Shown: positions 47,762 to 55,711 of the stretch, one piece after another
How positions within the stretch are numbered: the stretch's first letter is position 1
Layout of the letters: each line of letters starts with the position of its first letter
Origin: Pelagibacterium halotolerans B2
GTDB lineage: Bacteria > Pseudomonadota > Alphaproteobacteria > Rhizobiales > Devosiaceae
Direction: 5' to 3'
Assembly (NCBI RefSeq): GCF_000230555.1
Contig: NC_016078.1
Span: 1,364,001-1,428,000 of the forward strand
Length of the DNA: 64,000 bases
Program-made: the position numbers and the translations under genes
The notes under the pieces: model-generated
The model's database searches: none
What the model was told of the DNA's origin: nothing
The model's input: the letters and a program-made list of their open reading frames with translations, nothing else

Positions 47762-48654
47762 CGCCCCGCCGCGTCTTCGGCATAAGCCACAAGATCGGCG
47801 ACGAAATCGGTCGCCGCCAATGCAAACCCCCAACTGTTCGCGGTGTGCAACTCATAGACCTTTCCGGCCTCGACCGCTGGTAACCGTTGCCACAACGGAT
47901 TGTCCACGGCCGGCGAATCCCCGCCCCACAGGACGATGAATTCGGCCCCCGCGAACGCGTCGAGATTTTCTGCACTGTGGGCTTGATACCCGTCCTCAAT
48001 CGGCGCATCGCTCGACACCAGGTTCAGCCCGATGTCCCTTGCAACCGCCGCATCGAATGTATCGACATGGAGCACATATTGGTCGCCGGCCCAGATATCG
48101 GCGATCGCCACAGGCGCGTCGCCAACCAGTTCCGCGATGATCGGGCGAGCCTCGGCAACGGCCGCATCGTAACTGGCAAGCGCCATGTCTGCCTGGTCGG
48201 CGCGACCCACAGCCTCAAGCTGCCCAACCATCAGCTCCTTCCAGTCGGCACTGTTGGCATCCTCGATCACCAGTACATCGAAGCCGTCGCTATTGAATGA
48301 GCCGTTGTTCTGCCAGAAATTCCACCAGCCGCGGCCGACCACCAGGAGATCGGGCTCGTAGGAAAGGGCAAGTTCCGCATTCGGTTCGGCACGAAAACTC
48401 AACCTTTCCGTCACCTCATCGAGCACCAGATGGCTCGTTTCGTCCCAATCTGTGGCAATAACGGGAAACCCGGCCAGGAGTGCAAATTCGAGCGCCGTCC
48501 GGCTTTCCATGACGAACACGCGCTCAGGATCGGCGGGAATTTCTGCCTCATAGCCATTCCAGGCGTAATTCAGAACCTCCTGCCCAAGCGCGCTGGCAGT
48601 CAGGGCAACGCTCGTTAAGGACAGACCCGCACAGAACAACACAGCGGCGCGCAT
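47758..48654 (-). CDS. Periplasmic metal-chelate binding protein of an ABC transporter
   Basis: A 298-residue FecB/BtuF-like substrate-binding protein. The signal peptide ends near TASALGQ; a class III binding fold follows (ERVFVMESRTALEFALLAG, YEPDLLVVGRGWW). Iron-siderophore or corrinoid chelates are the likely ligands. No permease, ATPase or TonB receptor lies next to it, so it must serve a system elsewhere. A possible promoter lies in the A/T-rich gap upstream. Confidence 0.82.
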   Translation of the reverse strand: MRAAVLFCAGLSLTSVALTASALGQEVLNYAWNGYEAEIPADPERVFVMESRTALEFALLAGFPVIATDWDETSHLVLDEVTERLSFRAEPNAELALSYEPDLLVVGRGWWNFWQNNGSFNSDGFDVLVIEDANSADWKELMVGQLEAVGRADQADMALASYDAAVAEARPIIAELVGDAPVAIADIWAGDQYVLHVDTFDAAVARDIGLNLVSSDAPIEDGYQAHSAENLDAFAGAEFIVLWGGDSPAVDNPLWQRLPAVEAGKVYELHTANSWGFALAATDFVADLVAYAEDAAGR

Positions 48655-48705
48655 GGGAAATCTCCGGAAAATTCAACAACGATCCTGATCCGGTAATTTA
48701 ACATG

Positions 48706-48733
48706 AGTATATTTGTCAATTTATATTACACAA
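48706..48733 (-). promoter_or_regulatory. Possible sigma-70 promoter of the binding-protein gene
   Basis: On the minus strand a TTGTGT hexamer (48728-48733), a 16-nt spacer and TATACT (48706-48711) resemble -35 and -10 boxes. It lies in a conspicuously A/T-rich patch about 50 nt before the start; the -35 half overlaps the end of the DUF4180 gene. Confidence 0.35.
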
Positions 48734-49100
48734 CCGGCCCGGTCCCGAGCCGCACGTCCAGCGCTGCCATGTCCGGCACCATCCAGAGTGTCAGCCCTTT
48801 ATTTGTCTCATAGACATAGTCGCGGAAGGCCTTGCTCGCTGCCATGTGGCCGGAGACATCGCCAACGATAGCCATCCGCACCCGGTAATTGGCAGCCTTC
48901 TGTGCCATTTCGCCGAGTATCCCTGAGCGCAAGTTGAAAACTTCGGCTGGCAGGCACTCCGCGGGCACCGCGATGATCTCCACTTCATGTTCCCACACCA
49001 GCCCGATCAGATCGTTGGCCAAAGTCGCCGCCGCCAGATCATGGGAAGCATCGAGAACAAGAACATCGCGATTTGCGAGTTCAACAACAGTCCCGGGCAT
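48726..49100 (-). CDS. DUF4180 domain protein
   Basis: A 124-residue protein matching DUF4180 by eye: ELANRDVLVLDASHDLAA start, a run of strands and helices, and the family ending NKGLTLWMVPDMAALDVRLG. It has an alpha/beta STAS-like outline, no catalytic motif and no membrane segment. The function is unknown. A GGGAG site precedes the ATG. It is flanked by A/T-rich patches on both sides. Confidence 0.75.
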   Translation of the reverse strand: MPGTVVELANRDVLVLDASHDLAAATLANDLIGLVWEHEVEIIAVPAECLPAEVFNLRSGILGEMAQKAANYRVRMAIVGDVSGHMAASKAFRDYVYETNKGLTLWMVPDMAALDVRLGTGPVV

Positions 49101-49305
49101 ATGTGCGGTCTCCCTTCAAAACGAGGCGCGCTTGTATCAGCCGACCGATGGGATGACCAGTTTGTCTCGGAAGCAGCCAAAGACCGGGCACGGTCGATGG
49201 AATGGAGGACGAGAGCGTACAGTATCGGCGGAATCGAGGATCGTTTGCGTGGCGCTTACGGCCAAAACCCCAGCAAATCGGCCATTCTCTTACATCCGAA
49301 AGTTC

Positions 49306-49321
49306 CATAATATATATTATG
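49306..49321. promoter_or_regulatory. Perfect 16-bp A/T-rich palindrome
   Basis: CATAATATATATTATG reads the same on both strands. It is the most A/T-rich stretch in the neighbourhood and sits in the 265-bp gap between DUF4180 and the nucleotidyltransferase gene, about 205 bp upstream of the former. It looks like an operator for a dimeric regulator. Confidence 0.5.
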
Positions 49322-49365
49322 CGAATCAGATATTTACGTTGGCCGCGATCTTTGGACCCGGCCCG

Positions 49366-49995
49366 TTACACCAGCTCCGTCCCATCCTCGGGCCACGACA
49401 TGACCTCCACCTCAGGCCACACACTCTTGGCCCTCTCGCCCTTCTCGATATGGGCCTGTCGGCTCTTGCCCAATCTGTTCGGTGTCACCCGGAAAGCAAA
49501 CAGATCGTCGAGCCCAAACGGCGCCTCGACGTTGAGACGGCCAAGGTCATCCAGCCCAACGGCAACCGCGTGCGTCCGCGATGCATAGCGAGTCAGCGCC
49601 TCGGCGGATGATTTGAGCGGCGGCACGTCGAACCCGAACTTCTCGCCGAACCACAGATGCACGCGCGCCTGATTGCGGATTTCGACAGGCACCGGAGCGT
49701 CCGACAGCAGCGCCCCGACCCGCTGTATCACGGCGTCCTCCGCTGCGTAGCTCAGATCGGTGTCGTCAAAATAGATGGCATCGATATCCTTGACGCCATA
49801 CCAGGTCGGGCGCCCCGTCAATCCGTTCCATACCGTCTGATAGACCGCACCGCCACCCACCAGTGCTTGCGGCAGCCCTGCAGCCCGCAAGATCTCCAGA
49901 ACGCTCATCAGCGCTCCATTGCCGCGCACAAGGGTTTCCAGCGCGCCCAATTGCTCATCCGGTGAGGCTTTCGCATAGCGCAAATGATCCGACAT
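49366..49995 (-). CDS. Nucleotidyltransferase family protein (COG3575-like)
   Basis: A 209-residue protein. ALVGGGAVYQTVWN and KDIDAIYFDDTDL give the GG...DxD nucleotidyltransferase pattern; the region RNQARVHLWFGEKFG and the C-terminal LFAFRVTPNR are typical of this uncharacterised family. The acceptor molecule is not known. It lies 33 nt downstream of glmS on the same strand and may be its last co-transcribed gene. Confidence 0.8.
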   Translation of the reverse strand: MSDHLRYAKASPDEQLGALETLVRGNGALMSVLEILRAAGLPQALVGGGAVYQTVWNGLTGRPTWYGVKDIDAIYFDDTDLSYAAEDAVIQRVGALLSDAPVPVEIRNQARVHLWFGEKFGFDVPPLKSSAEALTRYASRTHAVAVGLDDLGRLNVEAPFGLDDLFAFRVTPNRLGKSRQAHIEKGERAKSVWPEVEVMSWPEDGTELV

Positions 49996-50028
49996 GCTAA
50001 CCAGCCTACCGGAGTCTACGCCCGCGCC

Positions 50029-51855
50029 CTACTCCACAGTCACCGATTTCGCCAGATTTCTGGGCTGGTCGACGTCGGTCCCCATGAACACCGCCGTGTG
50101 ATAGGCCAGAAGCTGCACCGGCACTGCCGCAAGGATCGGCGCGACGAACGGATGAACGCGCGGCATCTCGATGATATCGTCGATGCCGCCGCCAGCCTCC
50201 GCCTTGCCTTCGGCATCGGTAATCAGGATGATCTTGCCTCCGCGCGCCGCGACCTCGTACATGTTCGACAGCGTCTTTTCCATCAGCTCGTCCGATGGCG
50301 CCACCACAATCACCGGCATCTCCTCGTTCACCAGCGCGATCGGCCCGTGCTTGAGTTCGCCTGCCGCGTAGCCTTCCGCGTGGATATAAGAGATTTCCTT
50401 GAGCTTGAGCGCGCCCTCAAGCGCGATCGGATAAAGCTGCCCGCGGCCGAGATAAAGCACGTCCTTGGCTCTTGAGAGATTGCGCGAGATTTCCTCGACA
50501 CGGCCCTCAAATCGCAGCATTTCCGAGATATTGCGGGGCAACTCGATCAATGCCCGCACCAGCGCATGCGCATCGGACGGGCTCAGCACCCCCCGCGCCT
50601 GCCCGGCGGCGATCGCCAGGCTGGCAAGGATCGAAAGCTGCGCCGTTGTCGCCTTGGTCGAAGCCACGGCGATTTCCGGTCCGCACAGCGTGGGAAAGAT
50701 CACGTGGCTTTCCCGGGCAATTGTCGATTCCTGCACATTGACCAGCGCCGCGATGTGCTGACCTTCTTTTGCCGCATAGCGCAGCGCCGCCAGCGTATCG
50801 GCTGTCTCGCCCGATTGCGAAATCACCAGCGTCAGCCCGTTGTCAGGCAGCGGCGGCTCGCGATAACGGAATTCCGACGCCACATCGACATCCACCGGCA
50901 GCCGCGCATAGCGTTCGAACCAGTATTTGGCCACCAGCCCGGCGTAAAAGGCGGTTCCGCACGCGGTGATCGTCAGGCGCGACAGCTTTGCGAAATCGAA
51001 CGGCAATTCCTCACGCAGCTTCACAGTTTCGCCCGCCAGATCGAGATAATGGGCAAGCGTGTGCGAAACCGTTTCGGGCTGTTCGTAGATTTCCTTGGCC
51101 ATGAAATGGCGATGATTACCCTTGTCGGCCAACGCCGCCGACGCCGAAGACACCTGCCGCGCGCGCTCGACCACATTGCCGTCAAAATCGAAGATCTCGA
51201 CCTGGCCCGGCACAATAACCGCCCAATCGCCCTCTTCGAGATAGGTAATCTGGTTGGTGAACGGTGCCAGGGCGAAGGCATCGGACCCAAGATACATCTC
51301 ATCTTTGCCATGCCCGACCGCCAGCGGCGAACCCTGTCGCGCCGCAATCAAAAGCTTGTCCTCGCCCGCGAACATGAACACCAGTCCGAACGTTCCGCGC
51401 AGCTTGGGCAGCGTATTCGCTACGGCCTCGCGCGGCGTCGCGCCTCGCTCGATCTCCCGCGTCACCCACAGCGCAACGGACTCCGTGTCCGTCTCGCTCT
51501 GCGGAGAATATCCATCACGTGCAAGGTCTTCGAGCAATTCCTTGAAGTTTTCGATGATCCCGTTATGAACCACGGCCACCTTGCCCGCCATATGCGGATG
51601 CGCATTACCCTCGGTCGCTCCGCCATGCGTGGCCCAGCGCGTATGTCCGATCCCGATGACCCCCTCGAGCGGTTCGGCGGCCAGCTTGCCCGCCAGGTTG
51701 TTGAGCTTGCCCTCGGCCCGCCGGCGGTCGAGCCCCGCGCCAGTCAGCGTGGCGATCCCGGCGCTGTCATAGCCGCGATATTCGAGCCGCCGCAGCGCAT
51801 CCACGAGCCGGTCGGCAACCGGCTCGACCCCGATGATTCCAACGATGCCGCACAT
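50029..51855 (-). CDS. glmS: Glutamine-fructose-6-phosphate aminotransferase
   Basis: A 608-residue enzyme for the first step of UDP-GlcNAc synthesis. Cys2 of MCGIVGIIG is the glutaminase nucleophile; the two SIS domains bind the sugar phosphate (ISQSGETADTLAALRY; YLGRGQLYPIALEGALK), and the end PRNLAKSVTVE is standard. It follows glmU by 11 nt, so the two enzymes of the pathway are co-expressed. No glmS ribozyme is expected or seen. Confidence 0.97.
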   Translation of the reverse strand: MCGIVGIIGVEPVADRLVDALRRLEYRGYDSAGIATLTGAGLDRRRAEGKLNNLAGKLAAEPLEGVIGIGHTRWATHGGATEGNAHPHMAGKVAVVHNGIIENFKELLEDLARDGYSPQSETDTESVALWVTREIERGATPREAVANTLPKLRGTFGLVFMFAGEDKLLIAARQGSPLAVGHGKDEMYLGSDAFALAPFTNQITYLEEGDWAVIVPGQVEIFDFDGNVVERARQVSSASAALADKGNHRHFMAKEIYEQPETVSHTLAHYLDLAGETVKLREELPFDFAKLSRLTITACGTAFYAGLVAKYWFERYARLPVDVDVASEFRYREPPLPDNGLTLVISQSGETADTLAALRYAAKEGQHIAALVNVQESTIARESHVIFPTLCGPEIAVASTKATTAQLSILASLAIAAGQARGVLSPSDAHALVRALIELPRNISEMLRFEGRVEEISRNLSRAKDVLYLGRGQLYPIALEGALKLKEISYIHAEGYAAGELKHGPIALVNEEMPVIVVAPSDELMEKTLSNMYEVAARGGKIILITDAEGKAEAGGGIDDIIEMPRVHPFVAPILAAVPVQLLAYHTAVFMGTDVDQPRNLAKSVTVE

Positions 51856-51866
51856 GCCTCAGCCCC

Positions 51867-53213
51867 TTACTTTTGGTCCTTGATGGCCTTGAACCGCGCG
51901 TTCAGCGCCTTGCCATAGCCAGGCTTGTTGATCTGCCGCGCCCGCCCGATGCCCAAGGCGTCCGTCGGCACCGGCTCGGTAATCACCGAACCCGAGGCCA
52001 CATACGCCCCGTCACCAACCTCCACCGGCGCGACAAGCGCCGAGTTCGACCCGATAAAGGCATGCTCGCCAATGATGGTCCTGGCCTTGTTGTAGCCGTC
52101 GTAATTGCACGTCACGGTGCCTGCGCCGATATTGGCGCCCGCCCCGATTTCAGCGTCCCCGATATAGGTCAGATGGCTCACCTTTGCCCCCTGCCCGATA
52201 TCGGCATTTTTGACCTCGACGAAATTGCCGACCTTGGCCCCCTCGCCCAGTTCCGCCCCCGGCCGCAACCGTGCGAAAGGCCCCACATTGACGTTCGGTC
52301 CGATATGGGCGCCCTCGATGTGGGAGAACGCATGGATCACCGCCCCACTCTCGACTTTCACCCCCGGCCCGAACACCACATTGGGCTCGATCTCCACATC
52401 CGCAGCGATCTCGGTATCAAACGAGAAATAAACGCTCGCCGGATCGTGCAGCGTCACGCCCGCCGCCATGAAATCCTCGCGCCGCACGCTCTGGAACACC
52501 GCCTCGGCCCGCGCCAGTTGGGCCCGGTCGTTGACACCCATGACATTGTCTTCCGGCGCCACGGCATAGCCCACATTGTGCCCGGCGGCATTGGCCAGTT
52601 CCACAAGGTCGGTCAGGTAATATTCGCCCTGCGCGTTGTCGGTGCCGACCTTGTCGATCAGTGAGGTGAACACCTCGGCCCGGAAGGCAAGTATGCAGGC
52701 ATTGCAAAGCCCGATCTCGCGCTCGCGCTCGCTGGCGTCCTTGTGCTCGCGAATAGCCAGAAGCTTTTCGCCATCGGTGATGAACCGGCCATAGCCTGTC
52801 GGATCCTTTGGCTCGAACCCCAGGATCGCCACATCCAGCCCCGCATCGAGCCGTTCGGTCACGCGCGAAAAATCCGCGCCGCGCAGCAAGGGATGATCGC
52901 CGTAAACCACGGCCACATAGCCTTTGGCTTCTGCAAAAGCCGGTCGCGCCATGGACGCCGCATGCGCCGTCCCCTTGCGCTCGGTCTGCTCGAAAAACGC
53001 GACCTCGGGATCGATGGCCGCCATTGCCTTGCGGACGGCATCATGCCCCGGCCCGGTAATCATGGCGACCTTCCCAGCCCCCGCTTCACGGGCTGCGGCC
53101 AGCACATGCCCGGCGATCGGGCGCCCTCCAACCTTGTGGAGCACCTTGGGATGCGCGGATTTCATCCGCGTACCTTCCCCCGCCGCCAGAACGATTGCCA
53201 TCAGTTCGGTCAT
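51867..53213 (-). CDS. glmU: Bifunctional GlmU (uridyltransferase/acetyltransferase)
   Basis: A 448-residue enzyme completing UDP-GlcNAc synthesis for peptidoglycan and lipid A. The N-terminal pyrophosphorylase has LAAGEGTRMKS and the DHPL segment; from about residue 250 the left-handed beta-helix of hexapeptide repeats carries the acetyltransferase, with the NYDGYNKARTIIGEHAFIGSN region around its active site. It heads the glmU-glmS operon; 426 bp upstream hold a palindromic element. Confidence 0.96.
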   Translation of the reverse strand: MTELMAIVLAAGEGTRMKSAHPKVLHKVGGRPIAGHVLAAAREAGAGKVAMITGPGHDAVRKAMAAIDPEVAFFEQTERKGTAHAASMARPAFAEAKGYVAVVYGDHPLLRGADFSRVTERLDAGLDVAILGFEPKDPTGYGRFITDGEKLLAIREHKDASEREREIGLCNACILAFRAEVFTSLIDKVGTDNAQGEYYLTDLVELANAAGHNVGYAVAPEDNVMGVNDRAQLARAEAVFQSVRREDFMAAGVTLHDPASVYFSFDTEIAADVEIEPNVVFGPGVKVESGAVIHAFSHIEGAHIGPNVNVGPFARLRPGAELGEGAKVGNFVEVKNADIGQGAKVSHLTYIGDAEIGAGANIGAGTVTCNYDGYNKARTIIGEHAFIGSNSALVAPVEVGDGAYVASGSVITEPVPTDALGIGRARQINKPGYGKALNARFKAIKDQK

Positions 53214-53325
53214 GAAACTTTCCCCGGCCGTTGTTTGCCGCCCCTCTCGCCCATCTTTATGGCAGCACGGTGTTGGCAGAACCCCTAACAGACCCGCGTA
53301 ACCGCTCCGTTTACATTTGCATGCC

Positions 53326-53594
53326 TGGGGTCAGGACCTGTTATTTTGCGCTCACGACGCTACCGGATTTGTTCAGCCCGGCAAGAAAGGCGGGCAGCCC
53401 CTGTCCGGATAGGGGCAAACGGCTTGACGCACCGGAATGGGCAAATCCGGCGCGCCCCTTTCGGGGTGGGACGCAAATGGCCAATTGGGGCGTCAAGGAA
53501 TTCGACCGTATCGCGATACGCTCTTCATCCCTTTCCTGCCACTTGGCCATTTTCGTCTCCATCGTGAGTGCGAAATTAACAGGTTCTGACCCTA
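53326..53594. repeat. Nested palindromic element (MITE-like)
   Basis: The outer arms 53326-53359 and 53560-53594 are imperfect inverted repeats (GGGTCAGxACCTGTTA... CTCACGA). Inside, 53474-53513 and 53514-53553 form a second inverted pair, about 26 of 40 positions identical, meeting at the perfect palindrome CGTATCGCGATACG (53507-53520). Each inner arm, read outward-in, starts ATGGCCAA and encodes a similar peptide. The left arm carries an extra hairpin-rich block (see separate entry). No transposase is present. It fills most of the 426-bp gap between glmU and the SPOR-like gene. Confidence 0.75.
53360..53470. repeat. Hairpin-rich insert within the palindromic element
   Basis: About 111 bp present in the left arm and missing from the right. 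CCGGATTTG (53363-53371) and CAAATCCGG (53442-53450) frame it as an inverted pair; inside are GCCCG/CGGGC (53376-53395) and GCCCCT/AGGGGC (53397-53416) hairpins. GACG flanks it on both sides (53356-53359, 53470-53473), as a target duplication would. Confidence 0.55.
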
Positions 53595-53639
53595 GAGTGA
53601 GCTTTGATCTGATTCGCCTCCAAAGCGGGACATATTTAG

Positions 53640-54455
53640 GTGCAAAAGCCGAAACGGTTTTCCTTGCCAGCCGATCACGCCGATGTCGCCCCATGGGCCA
53701 TCGCGGCGCTTGTGTGCGGAGCTCTCGCGGTCGTGGCCGTCAATTTGTCGACTCTTTTGCCCGCCAACGCGTTGAGCGGATTGCATACACCCTATCGCGA
53801 AGGGGCCAATTATCATCAGATACGCGCCCTGCTCGACGAACTCACCCAAGACCGCAATCGGGTCATGGGCGATTACCGGGCGCTCCTCGCCCGCTTCAAT
53901 CTGCTCGATGACGACAGCAGCGAAACCATCCGCCGTCTGGCCGCCGTCGAAAAGAGCCTTCCCCTCCTGATCGAATCCCTGCCCCTCTCCAGCGACATCG
54001 ATCGCTCGCTCCTTACCGCATCGATTTCGGAGGCCGCAGAGGAAGTTTACGAATTCGAAGGCGGCACCATGGTCGTGCGCTATAGCCCGCTGTTTGACGA
54101 AGCCGCGCCACAACCGGTGGCCGATCAGCCCATGCCCCCGCCGCTTGCTCCCGAACAGCCGCCCGCCACAGATCCCGAACCGGCGGTCGATCTCACGCTT
54201 CAGGGCATTGCCGTGGGCCGCGCCGTCCCGATCGCACAGTCCTCCGAAATCTATGCGGAAATTTCGCGCGTCGCAGGTGCGTTGCTGCTCGGCACCTCCC
54301 CCCTGGCTGCCGCCGGGACGGAGCCCGGTCAGAGCCGTGTAATCCTCGGTCCCCTGCCCGATCTCGCCTCGGCCCAGGCCCTCTGTGCCCGCATCGAACG
54401 GCTCGACCTGCCCTGCGACCCGGCCCCTTATTCCGGCGAACCTCTGCCTCTTTAG
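53640..54455 (+). CDS. Membrane-anchored protein with SPOR-like C-terminus
   Basis: A 271-residue predicted inner-membrane protein: one helix at about 17-37, then a periplasmic part with a charged helical segment (50-135), a Pro-rich linker (155-185) and a C-terminal domain (about 190-271). That domain ends RVILGPLPDLASAQALCARI, the pattern of SPOR peptidoglycan-binding repeats. This suggests a cell-wall or division role (inference). The start is a GTG at 53640 with only a weak TTAGG site. No close family is recognised. Confidence 0.7.
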   Translation: MQKPKRFSLPADHADVAPWAIAALVCGALAVVAVNLSTLLPANALSGLHTPYREGANYHQIRALLDELTQDRNRVMGDYRALLARFNLLDDDSSETIRRLAAVEKSLPLLIESLPLSSDIDRSLLTASISEAAEEVYEFEGGTMVVRYSPLFDEAAPQPVADQPMPPPLAPEQPPATDPEPAVDLTLQGIAVGRAVPIAQSSEIYAEISRVAGALLLGTSPLAAAGTEPGQSRVILGPLPDLASAQALCARIERLDLPCDPAPYSGEPLPL

Positions 54456-54475
54456 GGTGCCGCCCAATAAACGGG

Positions 54476-54503
54476 TTGACTCGGTGGGGACAAGCACTAT
54501 GTT
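54476..54503 (+). promoter_or_regulatory. Sigma-70-type promoter of tRNA-Lys
   Basis: TTGACT (54476-54481), a 16-nt spacer and TATGTT (54498-54503) lie 40 bp before the tRNA. Both hexamers are near consensus and the spacing is plausible. Confidence 0.6.
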
Positions 54504-54543
54504 CCGCGCGTCTCCAGCCGGTCGATACCGACCGCTCCGGTAA

Positions 54544-54619
54544 GGGCTCGTAGCTCAGCTGGTAGAGCACTCGACTTTTAATCGAGTTGTCGCGGGTTCG
54601 AGCCCCGCCGAGCCTACCA
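54544..54619 (+). tRNA. tRNA-Lys (UUU anticodon)
   Basis: A 76-nt tRNA with encoded CCA (54617-54619). Acceptor GGGCTCG/CGAGCCT, D-arm AGCTCAGCTGGTAGAGC, anticodon stem CTCGA/TCGAG with loop CTTTTAA (anticodon TTT) and T-loop GTTCGAGCC. The terminal pair is G-U. No duplicated 3' end is seen downstream, so there is no evidence of an integrated element. Confidence 0.97.
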
Positions 54620-54871
54620 AATTCAACGGACAATCCCGCCGACTTTCCCGAACAGCCGTCCGGGCGGGATCAATTTCGGGCAAAAAACTTCGCTTGTTTC
54701 CTGCAGGGGCCCTGCCGTATTTTCGACCTGTCGGTGCAAACGCCGATGGGAGGCGGGTCAGCGGGCCCCCAAGCCGAACAACCGCCTCCCCCCGCACGAT
54801 ACCCGGTGTGCAGGACGCGCAGCGATCACGAGAAGAACCTCTCAGGCCAACTCGAATCGGTTTTGCGTACG

Positions 54872-55081
54872 ATGAGCCAGAGTCCTGAACGAGACATGCT
54901 GCTGGACGCCGCTTGGCGTCTTGACGAACTCCAGCAACAAATCCGGAAAACCAGCGGCTATGACCATCAACTCGATCAGCTTTTCCTGCTGACCCAGTGG
55001 CGGCTTGCAGAGCTGGCGAGGGCGGCCAGGCCGCCCTCGAATGTGGTTTCCATCCATTCCAGGCGACAACCCACCCGATAG
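54872..55081 (+). CDS. Small hypothetical protein
   Basis: 69 residues: an acidic/helical segment SPERDMLLDAAWRLDELQQ, then YDHQLDQLFLLTQWRLAEL, ending in a basic tail (SIHSRRQPTR). Two amphipathic helices suggest a real small protein, but no ribosome site is strong and no family is recognised. The 250 bp between the tRNA and this gene hold nothing else that I can support. Confidence 0.45.
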   Translation: MSQSPERDMLLDAAWRLDELQQQIRKTSGYDHQLDQLFLLTQWRLAELARAARPPSNVVSIHSRRQPTR

Positions 55082-55085
55082 CGCA

Positions 55086-55119
55086 GAAAAAAGGACCGCC
55101 TCTCCATTCGGAGAGGCGG
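55086..55119 (-). terminator. Rho-independent terminator of the EF-hand gene
   Basis: A perfect 10-bp stem CCGCCTCTCC/GGAGAGGCGG (55096-55105 and 55110-55119) with a 4-nt loop is followed on the minus strand by a T-run (complement of 55087-55092). It lies 29 nt past the EF-hand stop. Confidence 0.88.
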
Positions 55120-55147
55120 CCCGATGACAGAACCGTGGAGGGGTTCG

Positions 55148-55444
55148 CTACTGGGCGACGGGCGCCTCGGCATCCGCTTCGCCCTCGACGCTCATGGCGT
55201 CAGCGCCTGCATCCGCACCGGCCACTGCCGCGAGCTCTTCTTCTGAAAGCTCGCCGCTGGCATCGGCATCGTAGGATGCGAATTCGTCCTCGGTGATGTC
55301 AGGCAAAGCCACCTGCAGTTCTTCAAAGCTCACGCCGCCGCTGGCGTCGGCGTCCAGCGTTGCGAAGTCGAGGTCCTGGGCGAGAGCGGCTCCCGAAATC
55401 GAGAGGCCAACGACGGAAGCAATAGCAATAATGGTCTTTTTCAT
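55148..55444 (-). CDS. Secreted EF-hand protein
   Basis: 98 residues with a signal peptide ending near GAALAQ and two EF-hand loops, DADASGGVSFEEL and DADASGELSEEEL, which keep the Asp/Ser/Glu calcium ligands. The tail is Ala/Asp/Glu-rich. It is probably a periplasmic calcium-binding protein. A GGAG site precedes the ATG. A GTCTCG/CGAGAC dyad lies upstream (55492-55511) in the gap shared with motA. Confidence 0.85.
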   Translation of the reverse strand: MKKTIIAIASVVGLSISGAALAQDLDFATLDADASGGVSFEELQVALPDITEDEFASYDADASGELSEEELAAVAGADAGADAMSVEGEADAEAPVAQ

Positions 55445-55711
55445 TTGAGTTCTCCGTTTGGGGACAGCCGCATTTCAAGAACGCGGCCCAAGTCTCGATG
55501 TTCACGAGACCGTGATCAGACTACTCGGCACCAAGGCGGCAATAGGTCCGAACCGGGGAAAAGCGGCGGCAATTTTGCGGCATCGGCAACGCGGGCCCGC
55601 TTCTGCGCCCGGGTCTGCCAAATCCCGACGGACTCAGAGTTCAGTAACCTTGCCCGGTTATAGAGAGGGTGCAGGTACAGAATGGTACCGATACCGCGGG
55701 GTGCAGAACGC

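Noticed and set aside
49081-49308. A 75-codon minus-strand frame in the DUF4180-nucleotidyltransferase gap
   Set aside because: It overlaps the DUF4180 start, has no ribosome site, and its Arg/Cys/Ser-rich composition is unlike a folded protein.
50566-51918. A 450-codon plus-strand frame opposite glmS
   Set aside because: It lies wholly within glmS on the other strand and lacks a ribosome site or any domain.
54544-54872. Possible integration site at tRNA-Lys
   Set aside because: No integrase, no repeated tRNA 3' end and no change of composition were seen downstream.
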